Source of the DNA: Bradyrhizobium sp. WSM471
GTDB taxonomy: Bacteria; Pseudomonadota; Alphaproteobacteria; Rhizobiales; Xanthobacteraceae
Length of the DNA stretch: 64,000 bases
Assembly: GCF_000244915.1 (NCBI RefSeq)
Contig: NZ_CM001442.1
Span: 4,898,001 to 4,962,000, forward strand
Reading direction: 5' to 3'
Each line of letters starts with the position of its first letter. Positions within the stretch are counted from its first letter, which is position 1. Below are positions 11,099-21,413 of this stretch, one piece after another. A program made the translations under genes and the position numbers. The notes beneath the pieces are model-generated. The model was not told the DNA's origin, ran no database searches, and saw only the letters and a program-made list of their open reading frames with translations.

Positions 11099-11822
11099 GC
11101 CACAGTGAGGTGCTGCGATAGCGCATGTAGCCGAACCAGAGACCGATGGAGAAGACCTCGGCGAGGAAGTACAGGTCGTATTGCAGGTGCACGACCGTCC
11201 ACACCAGCGACGAGAGGATGATCGCGCCGGGGACGCGCAGGAAGCTCGCCGACCAGCCGCGGTAGAGAAAGCCGCGCGCCAAAACCTCTTCGGACATCGG
11301 CGCCGCCACGCTGAAGGCGAACAGCAGCATCACGGCGGCGCCCTTGTCACGGCCGGATTTCAACAGATCGGTCATGAAGCCCGGCGTCGCCTCGCGGCCG
11401 AGACTCCGCGACATCGTCTCCCAGGCCACCACGATCAGGATCAGCCCGACGGCGCCGAACAGGAGTTGCTTCCAGGACGGCCAATAGAACGCGAGATAGT
11501 CGACGAAGGAGGCCTTCTTGATGCGGATCGCCAGCCACACGGCGACCAGCGTCGCCGGCAGGCCCATCGTGACCGACAACGCGAGCGACGCCGGCTCGCC
11601 GCCGACGTGCTGCATCGACGCGAGGTCGATGGGGTCGCGGGCGACCCAGACCAGATAGACGATGGCCCCGATCTGCCCGACGAACATGGCTGCGAAGATA
11701 GCGATGCCCCACAGTGCCGTGCCCCAGAATTTCCAGACCCGCGGTGGCGCCGGCGTCCCGGTGAGCGGAGGATGATCGGGATTGAGGGAGTCCATTAAAG
11801 CGCTTTCGTTAGGAAGGCTCAC
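11031..11822 (-). CDS. CPBP family intramembrane metalloprotease (CAAX protease and bacteriocin-processing)
   Basis: The product has 263 residues with about seven transmembrane segments. The three family motifs are present: EEVLARGFLYRGW (glutamates and arginine), the histidine in WTVVHLQYD, and LHALNNL (histidine and asparagine). CPBP (Abi/Rce1) proteases cleave in the membrane and are used in peptide maturation, self-immunity or phage defence. The GTG start overlaps the stop of the AidB-like gene (GTGA), making it the last gene of a four-gene run; an internal ATG at 11795 is a possible alternative start. Its 3' end overlaps the convergent AEC gene. Confidence 0.85.
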   Translation of the reverse strand: MSLPNESALMDSLNPDHPPLTGTPAPPRVWKFWGTALWGIAIFAAMFVGQIGAIVYLVWVARDPIDLASMQHVGGEPASLALSVTMGLPATLVAVWLAIRIKKASFVDYLAFYWPSWKQLLFGAVGLILIVVAWETMSRSLGREATPGFMTDLLKSGRDKGAAVMLLFAFSVAAPMSEEVLARGFLYRGWSASFLRVPGAIILSSLVWTVVHLQYDLYFLAEVFSIGLWFGYMRYRSTSLWLTIVLHALNNLTAVVLTMWLGS

Positions 11823-13462
11823 GGCAGCGCCCGCTCCAGCAGCGCGCGTACATCGCCGCTCTCGAGATCGACCGCGCCGTACATGCTGGCGTGGTTCGTG
11901 GCGAGGCGCGTGGCGGCGAACAGTTCGGCTTGACGCGGTGACACGCCGTTGAGGGCGGCGGCGGCCGCAAGCAGCGCCAGCTTCTCGACCGCAAGGCGCG
12001 CGACGCGTTCGCCGTCCGAGCGTCGGAAAGTCTTGCCGATGAACGAGACGGCATCACCTGCCCCTGGCAGACCGTTCGTTTCGGCAGCAAGCGCTTGCAG
12101 CACCGCCATCGCCGCCTCCGGCTCGCGCGAGAGCGCGCGCAGCACGTCGAGGCACATGACGTTGCCCGAACCTTCCCAGATCGCGTTGACCGGCGCCTCC
12201 CGGTAGTGCCGCGCCAGAACGCCGTCCTCGACATAGCCGTTGCCGCCGAGGCATTCCATGGCTTCGTAGAGGAACGGCGGCGCGCTCTTGCAGGTCCAGT
12301 ATTTGATCGCAGGCGTCAGCAGCCGCATGTAGGCGGCCTCAGCCGGATCGTGCGGCGTCCGATCGAAGGCGCGGCAGAGCCGCATCACCAAGGCTGTGCT
12401 TGCTTCGACGTGCAAGGCCATGTCGGAGAGCACGGCCTGCATCAAGGGCTGATCGGCTAGATGTTTCTGGAACACGCTGCGGTGCCGGGCGTGATGCAGC
12501 GCGTGGGCGAGCCCCGAGCGCATCAGGCCAACCGAGGCGATCGCGCAATCCTGCCGGGTGAGTTGCACCATCTGGATGATGGTGCGGATGCCCTTGCCCT
12601 CGTCGCCGACGGCTTCCGCATAGGCACCGACGAACTCGACCTCGGACGACGCATTGGAGCGGTTGCCGAGCTTGTCCTTCAGCCGCTGGAACTGGATCGC
12701 GTTCACCGAGCCATCCGGCGCGAAGCGCGGCATGAAGAAACAGGTCAGTCCCTGGTCGGCCTGGGCCAGCACAAGGAAGGCGTCGCACATCGGCGCCGAC
12801 ATGAACCATTTGTGGCCGGTGATGCGGTAGGCATCGCCGTCGCGCACCGCGCGCGTCATGTTGGCGCGCACGTCGGTGCCGCCCTGCTTCTCGGTCATGC
12901 CCATGCCGAGCGTCATGCCGCGCTTCTCCCACCACGGCGCGAAGGAGGGATCGTAGCTCTTCGTCGACAGCACTGGCATCACTTTGGCGAGCAGATCAGG
13001 CTGTATCGCCAGCGCCGCCACGGAGGCGCGCGTCATCGTGATCGGGCAGAGATGGCCGGTCTCGACCTGCGCGGCCATGTAGAATTTTGCCGCGCGGACG
13101 ACCTCGGCGGCATCGCCCGCGGGTCTTCCATCCGCGGTCCAGGTCGAATTGTGCACGCCGGCCCGGGCGCTGTGGGCCATCAGTTCATGATAGGCCGGAT
13201 GAAACTCGACCTGGTCGCGCCGATTGCCCTTGGCATCGAAGCTGCGCAGCTTCGGCGTGTTCTCGTTTGCGGCGCGCCCCCGGTCGGCCATCGCAGCCGA
13301 GCCCCAATGCTTGCCGAACTCGGATAGTTCCCGCTCCGCAGCCGCGCCGCCATTGGTCCTGACCGCCGCGACCAGCGGCTGGTCCACGGCGAACAGATCG
13401 ACGTCCTCGAACGGCGGTGACTGGTTGAAGACCTCGTGGGTCGCGAAGCTGGGCTGGGTCAT
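11819..13462 (-). CDS. aidB: AidB-like acyl-CoA dehydrogenase family flavoprotein
   Basis: The product has 547 residues, close to E. coli AidB (541). AidB is an FAD flavoprotein of the acyl-CoA dehydrogenase superfamily that binds DNA and is induced by alkylation stress. The N-terminal AidB-specific part is present (HEVFNQSPPFEDVDLFAVDQ and GVHNSTWTADG). It is followed by GMGMTEKQGGTDVRANMT, ITGHKWFMSAPMCDAFLVLA and VNAIWEGSGNVMCLDVLRAL. It follows the VanX-like gene after 20 nt with a GAGG site before the ATG, and overlaps the CPBP gene. A plain acyl-CoA dehydrogenase is less likely given the extra N-terminal domain. Confidence 0.9.
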   Translation of the reverse strand: MTQPSFATHEVFNQSPPFEDVDLFAVDQPLVAAVRTNGGAAAERELSEFGKHWGSAAMADRGRAANENTPKLRSFDAKGNRRDQVEFHPAYHELMAHSARAGVHNSTWTADGRPAGDAAEVVRAAKFYMAAQVETGHLCPITMTRASVAALAIQPDLLAKVMPVLSTKSYDPSFAPWWEKRGMTLGMGMTEKQGGTDVRANMTRAVRDGDAYRITGHKWFMSAPMCDAFLVLAQADQGLTCFFMPRFAPDGSVNAIQFQRLKDKLGNRSNASSEVEFVGAYAEAVGDEGKGIRTIIQMVQLTRQDCAIASVGLMRSGLAHALHHARHRSVFQKHLADQPLMQAVLSDMALHVEASTALVMRLCRAFDRTPHDPAEAAYMRLLTPAIKYWTCKSAPPFLYEAMECLGGNGYVEDGVLARHYREAPVNAIWEGSGNVMCLDVLRALSREPEAAMAVLQALAAETNGLPGAGDAVSFIGKTFRRSDGERVARLAVEKLALLAAAAALNGVSPRQAELFAATRLATNHASMYGAVDLESGDVRALLERALP

Positions 13463-13482
13463 CTCGTGTCCTCGGCGCGGAA

Positions 13483-14256
13483 TCAGTTCCGCCGGGGCTG
13501 GATCGGGAAATCATAGGCCGCCCCTCCCGCCCCCGGCAGTGAAAAGTGCCACCACTCCTTCGCATAGTTCACAAAGCCTTGCCTCGCCATCGCTGCCACG
13601 AGCCGCTTGCGCCAGGCGCGCTGGTCCGGACTGATCGACGGTGCGGCGGTGTGCCCTTTCACGTCGGTGCAGTCATAGCCGGTGCCCATGTCGACGCTGC
13701 CCTCGGGCGGGCGCGACTCGACCGGCGCGGTACAGTCGGCGTAGGCCTTTGACGGGTCGTATTTGCCTGAATTGTCGGCCTTGAGATCGACCAGCGTGAG
13801 GTCGAGCGCAGCACCCGTCGAATGCTGCGAGCGGCTTGCGATGTAGCCGAGGCGGAACAGCTCGGTCTTGGGAATTTTGGGATTGTAGCGCCGCTCGGCG
13901 GCGGTCTCGTGGCCGTTCTGCGACCACTTGACCATGTCGAGCGAGGCCCGCGCCGGCCGGTAGCAGTCGAACATCTTCAGCGAGAGATTTTGCGCCGCCA
14001 GTTCCTGCTGCACCGCCTTCAGCCGCAGGCCCACCTCCCGCTTCACCACGCATTCGCCGGCGCCGTAGCCGGCGAGCGGACGGCCGACGAAATTGTTCGC
14101 GGTGGCGTAGCGGATGTCCTGGATGATGCTGGGGTCGATGTCGCGCAAATAGACGAAACCGCCGGGCAATGTCTGTGCCCGCACCGGCGCGAGGGCTGAC
14201 GTCGCCAGCAGCCCAATAAGCGCTGCGCGCGCCGCGATCCCAGTCTTTGCGGTCAT
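13483..14256 (-). CDS. ddpX: secreted M15D D-alanyl-D-alanine dipeptidase (VanX/DdpX type)
   Basis: The product has 257 residues. Residues 1-27 are a signal peptide ending in VRAQ, so it works in the periplasm on D-Ala-D-Ala or a similar peptidoglycan-derived dipeptide. The zinc site of the M15D family is complete: His145 and Asp152 in SQHSTGAALDL, and Glu234 and His237 in EWWHF, with the substrate-side FDCYRPARA motif at 96-104. The ATG overlaps the stop of the caspase-like gene (ATGA), so expression is coupled. A role in cell wall recycling is the family-based expectation. Confidence 0.92.
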   Translation of the reverse strand: MTAKTGIAARAALIGLLATSALAPVRAQTLPGGFVYLRDIDPSIIQDIRYATANNFVGRPLAGYGAGECVVKREVGLRLKAVQQELAAQNLSLKMFDCYRPARASLDMVKWSQNGHETAAERRYNPKIPKTELFRLGYIASRSQHSTGAALDLTLVDLKADNSGKYDPSKAYADCTAPVESRPPEGSVDMGTGYDCTDVKGHTAAPSISPDQRAWRKRLVAAMARQGFVNYAKEWWHFSLPGAGGAAYDFPIQPRRN

Positions 14257-15656
14257 TGCACCGTATCCGAGTTGACCAGAAGTTTTGTGATCGCGGTATC
14301 CGTGTATTTATTGCCGGCCCAGACGTCGTCGATGATGAATTTCAGCCAAAAGGCGGCTATTGGCGAGCGCAATCCCAGCAGCTGCGCCGACAGCTTGTCG
14401 TCGAGGATGAAGATCTGCGACTCGCCGCCGGAGAACAACACGCGGAGCTGGCGAACCCTGTTGTTCTTGGCAAATATGTCGGGGCTCTTCTGGTAGCCGT
14501 TCTGCACATGGATCGATTTGACCCGTCGCAGGGTTTCGAACTCGACCGTGACCCATTCGCCAATACCGTTGCCTGGCGCGCCCTCGACCCAGGCCGTCCC
14601 CGTCGAGGCGTCAAACAGGTTCGTCGCGCCGTATGAATTGCCGAATTGCGGCTTTAGCATCGAACTGACGCAATAAGTTTCAAAGCCGCTGCGGGCGCAG
14701 CTTTCACCTGGCGCGGAAGGGCGCGGTGGACGCATGGTCGCGCGCTCCGCGACCGCAGGCCCGGCCTGCGGCTTCACCAGCATGCCCGCCACTGGCCGCT
14801 CCGACGACAGCGGCGCCCAGAGATAGATGCGCCCGCCGAGGGTCTGGTCGTAATAGGCCGGTGTTTGCTCGTGCGGCGCGGGTTGGCCGCCGCCATCGGT
14901 CGCGATCAGCGCTAGAGCTGCCACGCGTTCGCGCACCTCAACCGCGAGATCTCCGAGATGCAGCTCGGGCCGTTTCAGCTGCTCGACGAATATCCGCGTG
15001 AACACCGAATTATGAGCCGTGTCGTTGCTACCGAGCTGGTCGAGCGCGGTTTGGCCGATCCCCGCCGAATAGAGTGTGAATATCCCGCGCGCGGGCCGGG
15101 CATCAGCGAGCCCTCGTGTGTTCCCGATCGAACGACCCGCGGCGCGCGGAAACGGATTGTCACGACAGGCATCGATGACGACGAAGGCCACGCGCACCGA
15201 CTTCGCCTGGAGCTCCGCGATCACATCGGGCTCCGCGATTGAGGCGCCGCGCACCCGCGCTTCAGCGCCCTCGGTGACAGCAGGCACATCGCTCGGCACG
15301 AGGTAGTTCACACCGGCGATCGCAACGCCATGCCCCGCATAAAACACGGCAGCGGTATCGCCCGGCTCGAGCCGCGCGGTGAAATCCGCGAGCCGGTCGA
15401 TCATGCCCTGGCGGCCGAGGTTGGTCCCCAGCACGATCTCAAAACGGAGTGATCGCAGCGCATCCGCGATGGTGGTTGCGTCATTGGTCGCCTTCTTCAA
15501 TTGACGGTCCGGCGGGAGGTTAGGATAGAGGTCGTTGCCGATCACGAGCGCCACGCGCTTCTCCGCCAGCGCCGGTGTCGCCACGCCGACAAGGCAAACC
15601 GCCGCCAGCGCAGCAGCATTGCGCACCAGTCGATTAAAATACCGCATGCCCGTCAT
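14253..15656 (-). CDS. secreted caspase-like (C14) protease with C-terminal discoidin-like domain
   Basis: The product has 467 residues with a signal peptide (residues 1-31, ending PALA). Residues 33-255 form a caspase-like p20 domain with the catalytic His109 in FYAGHG and Cys164 in [11 protein letters not shown] proline-rich linker follows. Residues 325-460 resemble an F5/8-type-C or NADase-type glycan-binding jelly roll ([47 protein letters not shown]). The protein is thus a periplasmic or exported orthocaspase with a likely carbohydrate-binding tail. It heads a run with VanX-like, AidB-like and CPBP genes. Met4 (15647) is an alternative start. Function is not known. Confidence 0.88.
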   Translation of the reverse strand: MTGMRYFNRLVRNAAALAAVCLVGVATPALAEKRVALVIGNDLYPNLPPDRQLKKATNDATTIADALRSLRFEIVLGTNLGRQGMIDRLADFTARLEPGDTAAVFYAGHGVAIAGVNYLVPSDVPAVTEGAEARVRGASIAEPDVIAELQAKSVRVAFVVIDACRDNPFPRAAGRSIGNTRGLADARPARGIFTLYSAGIGQTALDQLGSNDTAHNSVFTRIFVEQLKRPELHLGDLAVEVRERVAALALIATDGGGQPAPHEQTPAYYDQTLGGRIYLWAPLSSERPVAGMLVKPQAGPAVAERATMRPPRPSAPGESCARSGFETYCVSSMLKPQFGNSYGATNLFDASTGTAWVEGAPGNGIGEWVTVEFETLRRVKSIHVQNGYQKSPDIFAKNNRVRQLRVLFSGGESQIFILDDKLSAQLLGLRSPIAAFWLKFIIDDVWAGNKYTDTAITKLLVNSDTVQ

Positions 15657-15818
15657 GCTCCGGCCCGTGACGCAACGAATGGCGCGAGTCTAGCGCAAAG
15701 CGGTAGCCCCGAACACGGGCGGGCGGAGCCCTCCCTCCGGCAAGTGTCGGGGGATAACTCCCCGCCCGGGCTTTGGCCCTTGCCCCCCCGGCCATCCCCG
15801 CCTATAGCTCTCGCTTTA

Positions 15819-16766
15819 ATGACATCGAAATCGACCTTCGTCCTCGGCCACCGGCATTTGCTGGGCATCGAGGGCCTTTCCGCGGCCGACATCACCGGCC
15901 TCCTCGACCTGTCCGAAGAATATGTCGAGCTCAACCGCCAGGTTGACAAGAAGCGCACCGTCCTGCGTGGACGGACGCAGGTGAACCTCTTCTTCGAGGC
16001 GTCCACCCGGACCCAATCCTCGTTCGAGCTCGCCGGTAAACGGCTGGGCGCCGACGTCATGAACATGTCGGTGTCCTCCTCATCCATCAAAAAAGGCGAG
16101 ACGCTGGTCGACACCGCCATGACGCTCAACGCCATGCACCCGGATATCCTGGTGGTGCGCCATCACGCCTCGGGCGCGGTGGAACTGCTGGCCCGCAAGG
16201 TCGACGGTTCCGTGATCAACGCCGGCGACGGCGCGCATGAGCATCCGACGCAAGCCCTGCTCGATGCGCTGACCATCCGCCGCAACAAGGGCCGGCTCGA
16301 AGGCCTCGTGGTCGCGATCTGCGGCGACGTGCTGCATTCGCGCGTCGCCCGCTCCAACATCATCCTGCTCAACGCGATGGGCGCCCGCGTCCGCGTCGTC
16401 GGCCCCTCCACGCTGCTGCCGCCCGGCATCGAGCGGATGGGCGTCGAGGTCGCGCGCGACATGCGCGAGGGGCTCAACGGTGCCGACATCGTGATGATGT
16501 TGCGGCTCCAGCGCGAGCGCATGAACGGCTCTTTCGTGCCGTCGACCTCCGAGTATTTCCATTATTTCGGGCTGGACCAGAAGAAGCTCGCCTACGCCAA
16601 GCCAGACGCCCTCGTCATGCATCCCGGCCCCATGAACCGCGGCGTCGAGATCGACACTGCGGTTGCTGACGGCGCGCAGTCCCTGATCCGCGAACAGGTG
16701 GAAATGGGCGTGGCCGTGCGCATGGCGGTGCTGGAAGCGCTCGCCCGCAACCTGCCGAACGCGTGA
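15819..16766 (+). CDS. pyrB: aspartate carbamoyltransferase catalytic subunit
   Basis: This enzyme condenses carbamoyl phosphate and aspartate, the first committed step of pyrimidine synthesis. The product has 315 residues. The carbamoyl phosphate loop [20 protein letters not shown] lies at 59-78, and [19 protein letters not shown] follows in the middle; [11 protein letters not shown] near the end is a family hallmark. The ATG at 15819 gives the usual length; the long frame reaching back to 15501 only reads antisense to the caspase gene. It overlaps the following dihydroorotase-like gene by one nucleotide (TGATG), as in other pyrBC operons. Confidence 0.97.
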   Translation: MTSKSTFVLGHRHLLGIEGLSAADITGLLDLSEEYVELNRQVDKKRTVLRGRTQVNLFFEASTRTQSSFELAGKRLGADVMNMSVSSSSIKKGETLVDTAMTLNAMHPDILVVRHHASGAVELLARKVDGSVINAGDGAHEHPTQALLDALTIRRNKGRLEGLVVAICGDVLHSRVARSNIILLNAMGARVRVVGPSTLLPPGIERMGVEVARDMREGLNGADIVMMLRLQRERMNGSFVPSTSEYFHYFGLDQKKLAYAKPDALVMHPGPMNRGVEIDTAVADGAQSLIREQVEMGVAVRMAVLEALARNLPNA

Positions 16767-18073
16767 TGCTCATGTTGACCGACCGCCGACCCATCCTGCT
16801 TGCCAACGCCCGCGTCGTCGACCCCAGCAGGGATTTCGATGGCCCCGGCGATGTCCTGATCGCCGACGGCATCATCCGAGAGGCCCGCCGCGGCATTGGC
16901 GCTGCCGGCGTCCCCGAGGGCACCGATGTCGTCAACTGCGCCGGCAAGATCGTCGCACCCGGCCTGATCGACATGCGCGCCTTCGTCGGCGAGCCCGGCT
17001 TCAGCCATCGCGAGACCTTTGCGTCCGCGAGCCAGGCGGCAGCGACCGGCGGCATTACCACCATCATCTGCCAGCCCGATACCTTGCCGGTGATCGACAA
17101 TTCGGCGACCGTCGACTTCGTGATGCGCCGCGCCCGCGACACCGCCATCGTCAACATCCAGCCGATGGCGGCGCTGACCAAGGGCATGCGCGGCGAGGAG
17201 ATGACCGAGTTCGGCCTGCTCAAGGCGGCCGGCGCGATCGCCTTCAGCGACTGCGACAAGAGCGTGATCAATGCGCAGGTGATGCGCCGCGCCTTGACCT
17301 ACGCGCGCGATTTCGACGCGCTGATCGTGCACTACACCGAGGATCGCGATCTCGTCGGCGAAGGCGTGATGAACGAGGGCGAGTTCGCATCGCGGCTCGG
17401 CCTGATGGGCATCCCGAACGCGGCGGAGGCCGTGATGCTGGAGCGCGACATGCGTCTGGTCGCGCTCACCGGCGGTCGCTATCACGCGGCCTCACTGACC
17501 TGCATCGAGTCGCTCGACGTGCTCAAGCGCGCCCGCGACGCCGGCCTCGCCGTGACCGCCTCGGCCTCGATCAACCACCTTGCGCTGAACGAGAACGACA
17601 TCGGCCCTTACCGTTCGTTCCTGAAGCTGTCGCCGCCGCTGCGCACCGAGGACGACCGCCGCGCGCTGGTCGCCGCCGTCGCCTCCGGCCTCGTCGACGT
17701 CATCATGTCCGACCACAATCCGCAGGACGTCGAGGTCAAGCGCCTGCCTTTCGCGGAAGCAGCCCCCGGCGCCATCGGGCTGGAGACCATGCTCCCGGCG
17801 GGCCTTCGCCTCGTGCACAATGATGAGCTGGACCTCAAGACGCTGATCCGGGCGATGTCGACCCGGCCAGCCGAGATTTTGGGATTGCCTGGCGGAACCC
17901 TGCGCACGGGCAGCCCCGCCGACGTCATCGTGATCGACCCCGATGTTCCCTGGGTGGTCGATCCCGCCGACCTCAAATCGCCCTGCAAGAACACGCCGTT
18001 CGATGAGGCCCGCTTTACAGGGCGCGTGGTGCGCACCATTGTCGGCGGACGGACGGTGTACGAGCATGTCTGA
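16766..18073 (+). CDS. pyrC: dihydroorotase-like protein (PyrC'), metal site degenerate
   Basis: The 435-residue product aligns along its length with class I dihydroorotases, from [20 protein letters not shown] to GGRTVYEHV. However, the zinc-binding HxH of PGLIDxHxH is replaced by MRA in [13 protein letters not shown]. The later histidine of the RYHVAH motif is absent ([10 protein letters not shown]), although SDHNPQ and SINHLAL remain. In Pseudomonas an inactive PyrC' encoded next to pyrB is required to assemble active aspartate transcarbamoylase, and the same structural role is likely here. A genuine dihydroorotase would then be elsewhere. Starts at GTG 16763, ATG 16766 or ATG 16772 are all possible. 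Confidence 0.88.
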   Translation: MLMLTDRRPILLANARVVDPSRDFDGPGDVLIADGIIREARRGIGAAGVPEGTDVVNCAGKIVAPGLIDMRAFVGEPGFSHRETFASASQAAATGGITTIICQPDTLPVIDNSATVDFVMRRARDTAIVNIQPMAALTKGMRGEEMTEFGLLKAAGAIAFSDCDKSVINAQVMRRALTYARDFDALIVHYTEDRDLVGEGVMNEGEFASRLGLMGIPNAAEAVMLERDMRLVALTGGRYHAASLTCIESLDVLKRARDAGLAVTASASINHLALNENDIGPYRSFLKLSPPLRTEDDRRALVAAVASGLVDVIMSDHNPQDVEVKRLPFAEAAPGAIGLETMLPAGLRLVHNDELDLKTLIRAMSTRPAEILGLPGGTLRTGSPADVIVIDPDVPWVVDPADLKSPCKNTPFDEARFTGRVVRTIVGGRTVYEHV

Positions 18074-18105
18074 CGTGCGGAGCTGCAGCCAGGGAATTTG
18101 CAGAC

Positions 18106-18702
18106 ATGGCGCTTGAATTGTTCCTGCCGGTGGCTTTCGCCATTGGCTACCTGCTCGGCTCGATTCCGTTCGGGCTGATCCTGACCAGGCTCGGCGGCAC
18201 CCAGGACATCCGCTCGATCGGCTCCGGCAGCATCGGCGCCACCAATGTGCTGCGCACGGGGCGCAAGGGCCTTGCCGCCGCGACCCTGCTGTTCGACGCG
18301 CTCAAGGGCACCGTGGCGGTGGTGATCGCCGGCTACATCGCCGGTCCCAATGCCGCGATGCTGGCCGGGCTTGGCGCCTTCCTCGGCCATCTCTTCCCGG
18401 TCTGGCTCAAGTTCAAAGGCGGCAAAGGCGTCGCCGTCTATATCGGCATCATGCTCGGGCTGTTCTGGCCGGCCGCGGTGGTGTTCTGCCTGCTCTGGTT
18501 GGCGACTGCCTTTACCGCCCGCTATTCCTCGCTCTCGGCCCTGGTGGCCTCGTTCATCACCCCGCTGTTCCTGCTGTGGTTCGGCCAACCCGCGCTCGCG
18601 GCGCTGGCGGCAGTGCTGACGCTGCTGTTGTTCTACGCTCATCGCGAGAACATCAAGCGGCTGCAATCGGGCAAGGAAAGCCGGATCGGCGAGAAGGCAT
18701 AA
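18106..18702 (+). CDS. plsY: acyl-phosphate:glycerol-3-phosphate acyltransferase PlsY
   Basis: PlsY is an inner-membrane enzyme that transfers an acyl group from acyl-phosphate to glycerol-3-phosphate, the first step of phospholipid synthesis. The 198-residue product shows the conserved loops [35 protein letters not shown] and the N-terminal [13 protein letters not shown], with five hydrophobic segments. AGGGAA precedes the ATG. It follows the pyrC-like gene by 32 nt on the same strand and may be co-transcribed. Confidence 0.95.
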   Translation: MALELFLPVAFAIGYLLGSIPFGLILTRLGGTQDIRSIGSGSIGATNVLRTGRKGLAAATLLFDALKGTVAVVIAGYIAGPNAAMLAGLGAFLGHLFPVWLKFKGGKGVAVYIGIMLGLFWPAAVVFCLLWLATAFTARYSSLSALVASFITPLFLLWFGQPALAALAAVLTLLLFYAHRENIKRLQSGKESRIGEKA

Positions 18703-18848
18703 GCCGGGAATCCACGGATACCGCGGCACCCCTTCTGCGTTATATCGCAAATGGTGTTCGCAACTTGCGGCCGAATCACGGCTGTATGGACGAACGGGTT
18801 CCAGGCCTTGGCCCTGATCGTGGGCATGGCTCTACGCGGTTGCTCAGA

Positions 18849-20063
18849 ATGAGCGAGAAGATTGTCAGCGCGCAAGACGATGGCGATTTGCGAGGTGCTG
18901 CCTGCACCGCAGCAAGCCGGCTGCTCTCGACGACGGATATCTGGTCCGCGGGGCCCTCGCCGGCTCCTGCTCCCAAGCCTCTGCCCGTTGCGCCACCAGC
19001 GCCGCCGCCTGCTCGCATCGCGCAAGCTCCTCTGACAGTTGAGGCCGTGATCGCTGCGGCGCCAGTTGCACCCGCGCGGCTCCGCGCCAACCCATGGCCG
19101 CCGCAAAAACTGTCGCTGGCGCTTCAGGGCGGCGGCACCTTCGCCGCTTTCACCTGGGGCGTGCTGGAGCGGCTGCTGGAAGAGCCATCGATCGCGATCG
19201 ACACCATCAGCGGCACCAGTGCCGGCGCCATCAACGCGCTGTTGCTCGCCTCCGGTTTCGCCGAGGGTGGCCGTGAAGGCGCGCGCGCGCGGCTGAACCG
19301 GTTCTGGATCCGGCTGATGCACGAGGCCTCGTTCCGATCGCTGATGCTGATCGGCGGCTTCTCGCCGGCGGGAAGCTCGGTCGCGTTCGGTCCGACGCTG
19401 CGCTCCGGCCAGTTCGATCCGTTCGATCTCGATCCGCTGCGGCAGGCGCTGTCGCGCGACATCAACTTTTCCGCCTTGCGCGACCCGCGCTGCCCGAAGC
19501 TGCTGATCGCAGCAACCCGGATCCGCGACGGGCAGCAGCAGATCTTCCGCAACGACGTGATCACCGCCGACGTCGCGCTGGCCTCGACCTGTCCACCACT
19601 GGTTCATTGCGCGGTGGAGATCGATGGCGAGGCTTATTGGGACGGCGGCCTCGGCGGCAACCCGCCCCTGCTGCGGCTCGTGCAGGACACGACGAGCGCC
19701 GAAATCCTGCTGGTCCAGGTCACGCCGGCGCGCGACAGCTACGTGCCGATCACGCTCGCCGCGATCGACCGCAGGCTGGACCAGATCGCGGCCAACGCCG
19801 CCCTCAATGCCGAGATCGCGGCGATTGAATGGGCGCAATCGCAGGCCGCATCGTCGCTGAGGCTCTCCAGGATCGCCGCGGAAGATTTCGTCGACGGCCT
19901 GGCGCAGCGCTCGTCCACCGATCTCGGCCGCGGCTTCATTCGCGCGCTTCACCGCAGCGGCCGCGAGGCCGCCGGGCGCTGGCTCAAGCAAGGTACCGAT
20001 CACGGCGCAGCGCCGGCCGCATCCGGCCAGCGCATCGTTGCCCGCGAACCTGCGCTAGCCTGA
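18849..20063 (+). CDS. patatin-like phospholipase
   Basis: The product has 404 residues from this start. After an alanine/proline-rich low-complexity N-terminus, a patatin domain begins with LALQGGGTFAAFTWGVLERL (oxyanion hole). It contains the nucleophile motif SGTSAGAINA and the catalytic aspartate in WDGGLGGNPP. Such serine hydrolases act on phospholipids or polyhydroxyalkanoate-related esters. Neither this ATG nor the ATG at 18786 has a clear ribosome binding site, so the N-terminus is uncertain; the frame is open back into plsY. The 3' end overlaps the convergent amidase gene by nine nucleotides. Confidence 0.85.
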   Translation: MSEKIVSAQDDGDLRGAACTAASRLLSTTDIWSAGPSPAPAPKPLPVAPPAPPPARIAQAPLTVEAVIAAAPVAPARLRANPWPPQKLSLALQGGGTFAAFTWGVLERLLEEPSIAIDTISGTSAGAINALLLASGFAEGGREGARARLNRFWIRLMHEASFRSLMLIGGFSPAGSSVAFGPTLRSGQFDPFDLDPLRQALSRDINFSALRDPRCPKLLIAATRIRDGQQQIFRNDVITADVALASTCPPLVHCAVEIDGEAYWDGGLGGNPPLLRLVQDTTSAEILLVQVTPARDSYVPITLAAIDRRLDQIAANAALNAEIAAIEWAQSQAASSLRLSRIAAEDFVDGLAQRSSTDLGRGFIRALHRSGREAAGRWLKQGTDHGAAPAASGQRIVAREPALA

Positions 20064-21299
20064 TTTCGCCAGCGCCTGCTCCAGGAACCACGCCGTCGCC
20101 AGCGCATGCGCGTCGTTGCCGAACCGCGCGATCACCTGCACGCCAATCGGCAGGCCATTGGCCTTGAGCACCGGCACGTTGACGCAAGGGTTGCCCATCA
20201 GCGTCCACAGCCTGTTGTAGCGGGGGTCGCCGGTGCTCGCGAGCTCCTTGGCCGGCGGCGTGCCCGGCGCCGAATAGGTCAGCAGCACGTCGAACCCCTC
20301 GAACAACTCGCCAAGCTCGCGACGCCCGCGACGGCTGATCCGGCGTGCGTCGTCGTAGTCCTTGGGTGTGAGACCGACCGTCGCATCGAGACTGGCGCGC
20401 AGCATCGGTGCGATCTCGTCGTGGCGTTCGGAAAATTCCCAGGCGAGCGCGCGATGCGCCTCGAAGTCCTGAATGATCGGATGAATGCGCCAGGCCTCCT
20501 GCACCGCTTGCGGCAGATCGATGTTCTGCACGCTGGCGCCCGCCCGCGTCGCCGCCTTGATCGCGGCTTGCAGCCCCTCCTCCGCGGCCGGCTCCACGTC
20601 GCCGGCGAACTCCTGCCTGACGACGCCGATGCGCGGCGCTTTCGCCGGGACGATGCCGGCGAATTCGGTGCGGCCGGTCATCGCGAGCAGTCCGCGCGCG
20701 AGATCTTCCGCGCGCGCGCCGAACAGGCCGACCGTGTCGAGCGCCCATGAATAGCATTTGACGCCGACCGTCGGCAGCATCCGGAACGACGGCTTGATCG
20801 CGGCGGTCCCGCAATAGGCGGCGGGGCGGATCACCGAGCCGCCGGTCTGGGTGCCCAGCGCCAGCGGGATCATGCCGGCGCCGACGGCCGCGGCCGAGCC
20901 CGAGGACGAGCCGCCCGGCGTATGGCCGAGATTGTGCGGATTGAGCGTCGGGGTCGGATCGCGCGAGGCGAACGCCGTGGTGGTGGTCTTGCCGATGATG
21001 GTGGCGCCCGCCCGTTTCAGCATCATCACGACAGGCGCGTCCGCGCGCGGCTGCCAGCCGCGATAGATCGATGATCCCATCTCGGTCGGAAAATTGGCGG
21101 TGTCGATGATGTCCTTGATCCCGACCGCGATGCCGCGCAGCGGCCCGGCGCCTTGCGCCTTCGCGGAGCTGTCGTGACGGACGAAGGCGTGGACGTCCTT
21201 CTCCCTGGCCTCGATGGCCGCATGCGATTGCGCGATGGCGGCCTCGGGCGAAAGTTCGCCCGCTTCGATGCGGCGCTGGAGATCGGCGAGTGAGATCAT
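20055..21299 (-). CDS. amidase signature family protein
   Basis: The product has 414 residues. The amidase Lys-cisSer-Ser triad is visible as Lys62 ([11 protein letters not shown]), Ser131 ([17 protein letters not shown]) and Ser155 ([16 protein letters not shown]). It is shorter than GatA and lies far from gatB and gatC functionally, so a role in hydrolysing a small amide is likelier than tRNA amidation. The gene is monocistronic, between convergent patatin and divergent dprA. The substrate is not indicated. Confidence 0.9.
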   Translation of the reverse strand: MISLADLQRRIEAGELSPEAAIAQSHAAIEAREKDVHAFVRHDSSAKAQGAGPLRGIAVGIKDIIDTANFPTEMGSSIYRGWQPRADAPVVMMLKRAGATIIGKTTTTAFASRDPTPTLNPHNLGHTPGGSSSGSAAAVGAGMIPLALGTQTGGSVIRPAAYCGTAAIKPSFRMLPTVGVKCYSWALDTVGLFGARAEDLARGLLAMTGRTEFAGIVPAKAPRIGVVRQEFAGDVEPAAEEGLQAAIKAATRAGASVQNIDLPQAVQEAWRIHPIIQDFEAHRALAWEFSERHDEIAPMLRASLDATVGLTPKDYDDARRISRRGRRELGELFEGFDVLLTYSAPGTPPAKELASTGDPRYNRLWTLMGNPCVNVPVLKANGLPIGVQVIARFGNDAHALATAWFLEQALAKSG

Positions 21300-21413
21300 G
21301 GCAATACCCTTCTTATTGGTATCGCTTTTAGCATCGGGCCGACGCCGCGCAAGCGCACGTCGCTGTTGCCTACGCCCTCAGGTTGTTCCATGCTGCGCCT
21401 GCAAGGAGCTGCC

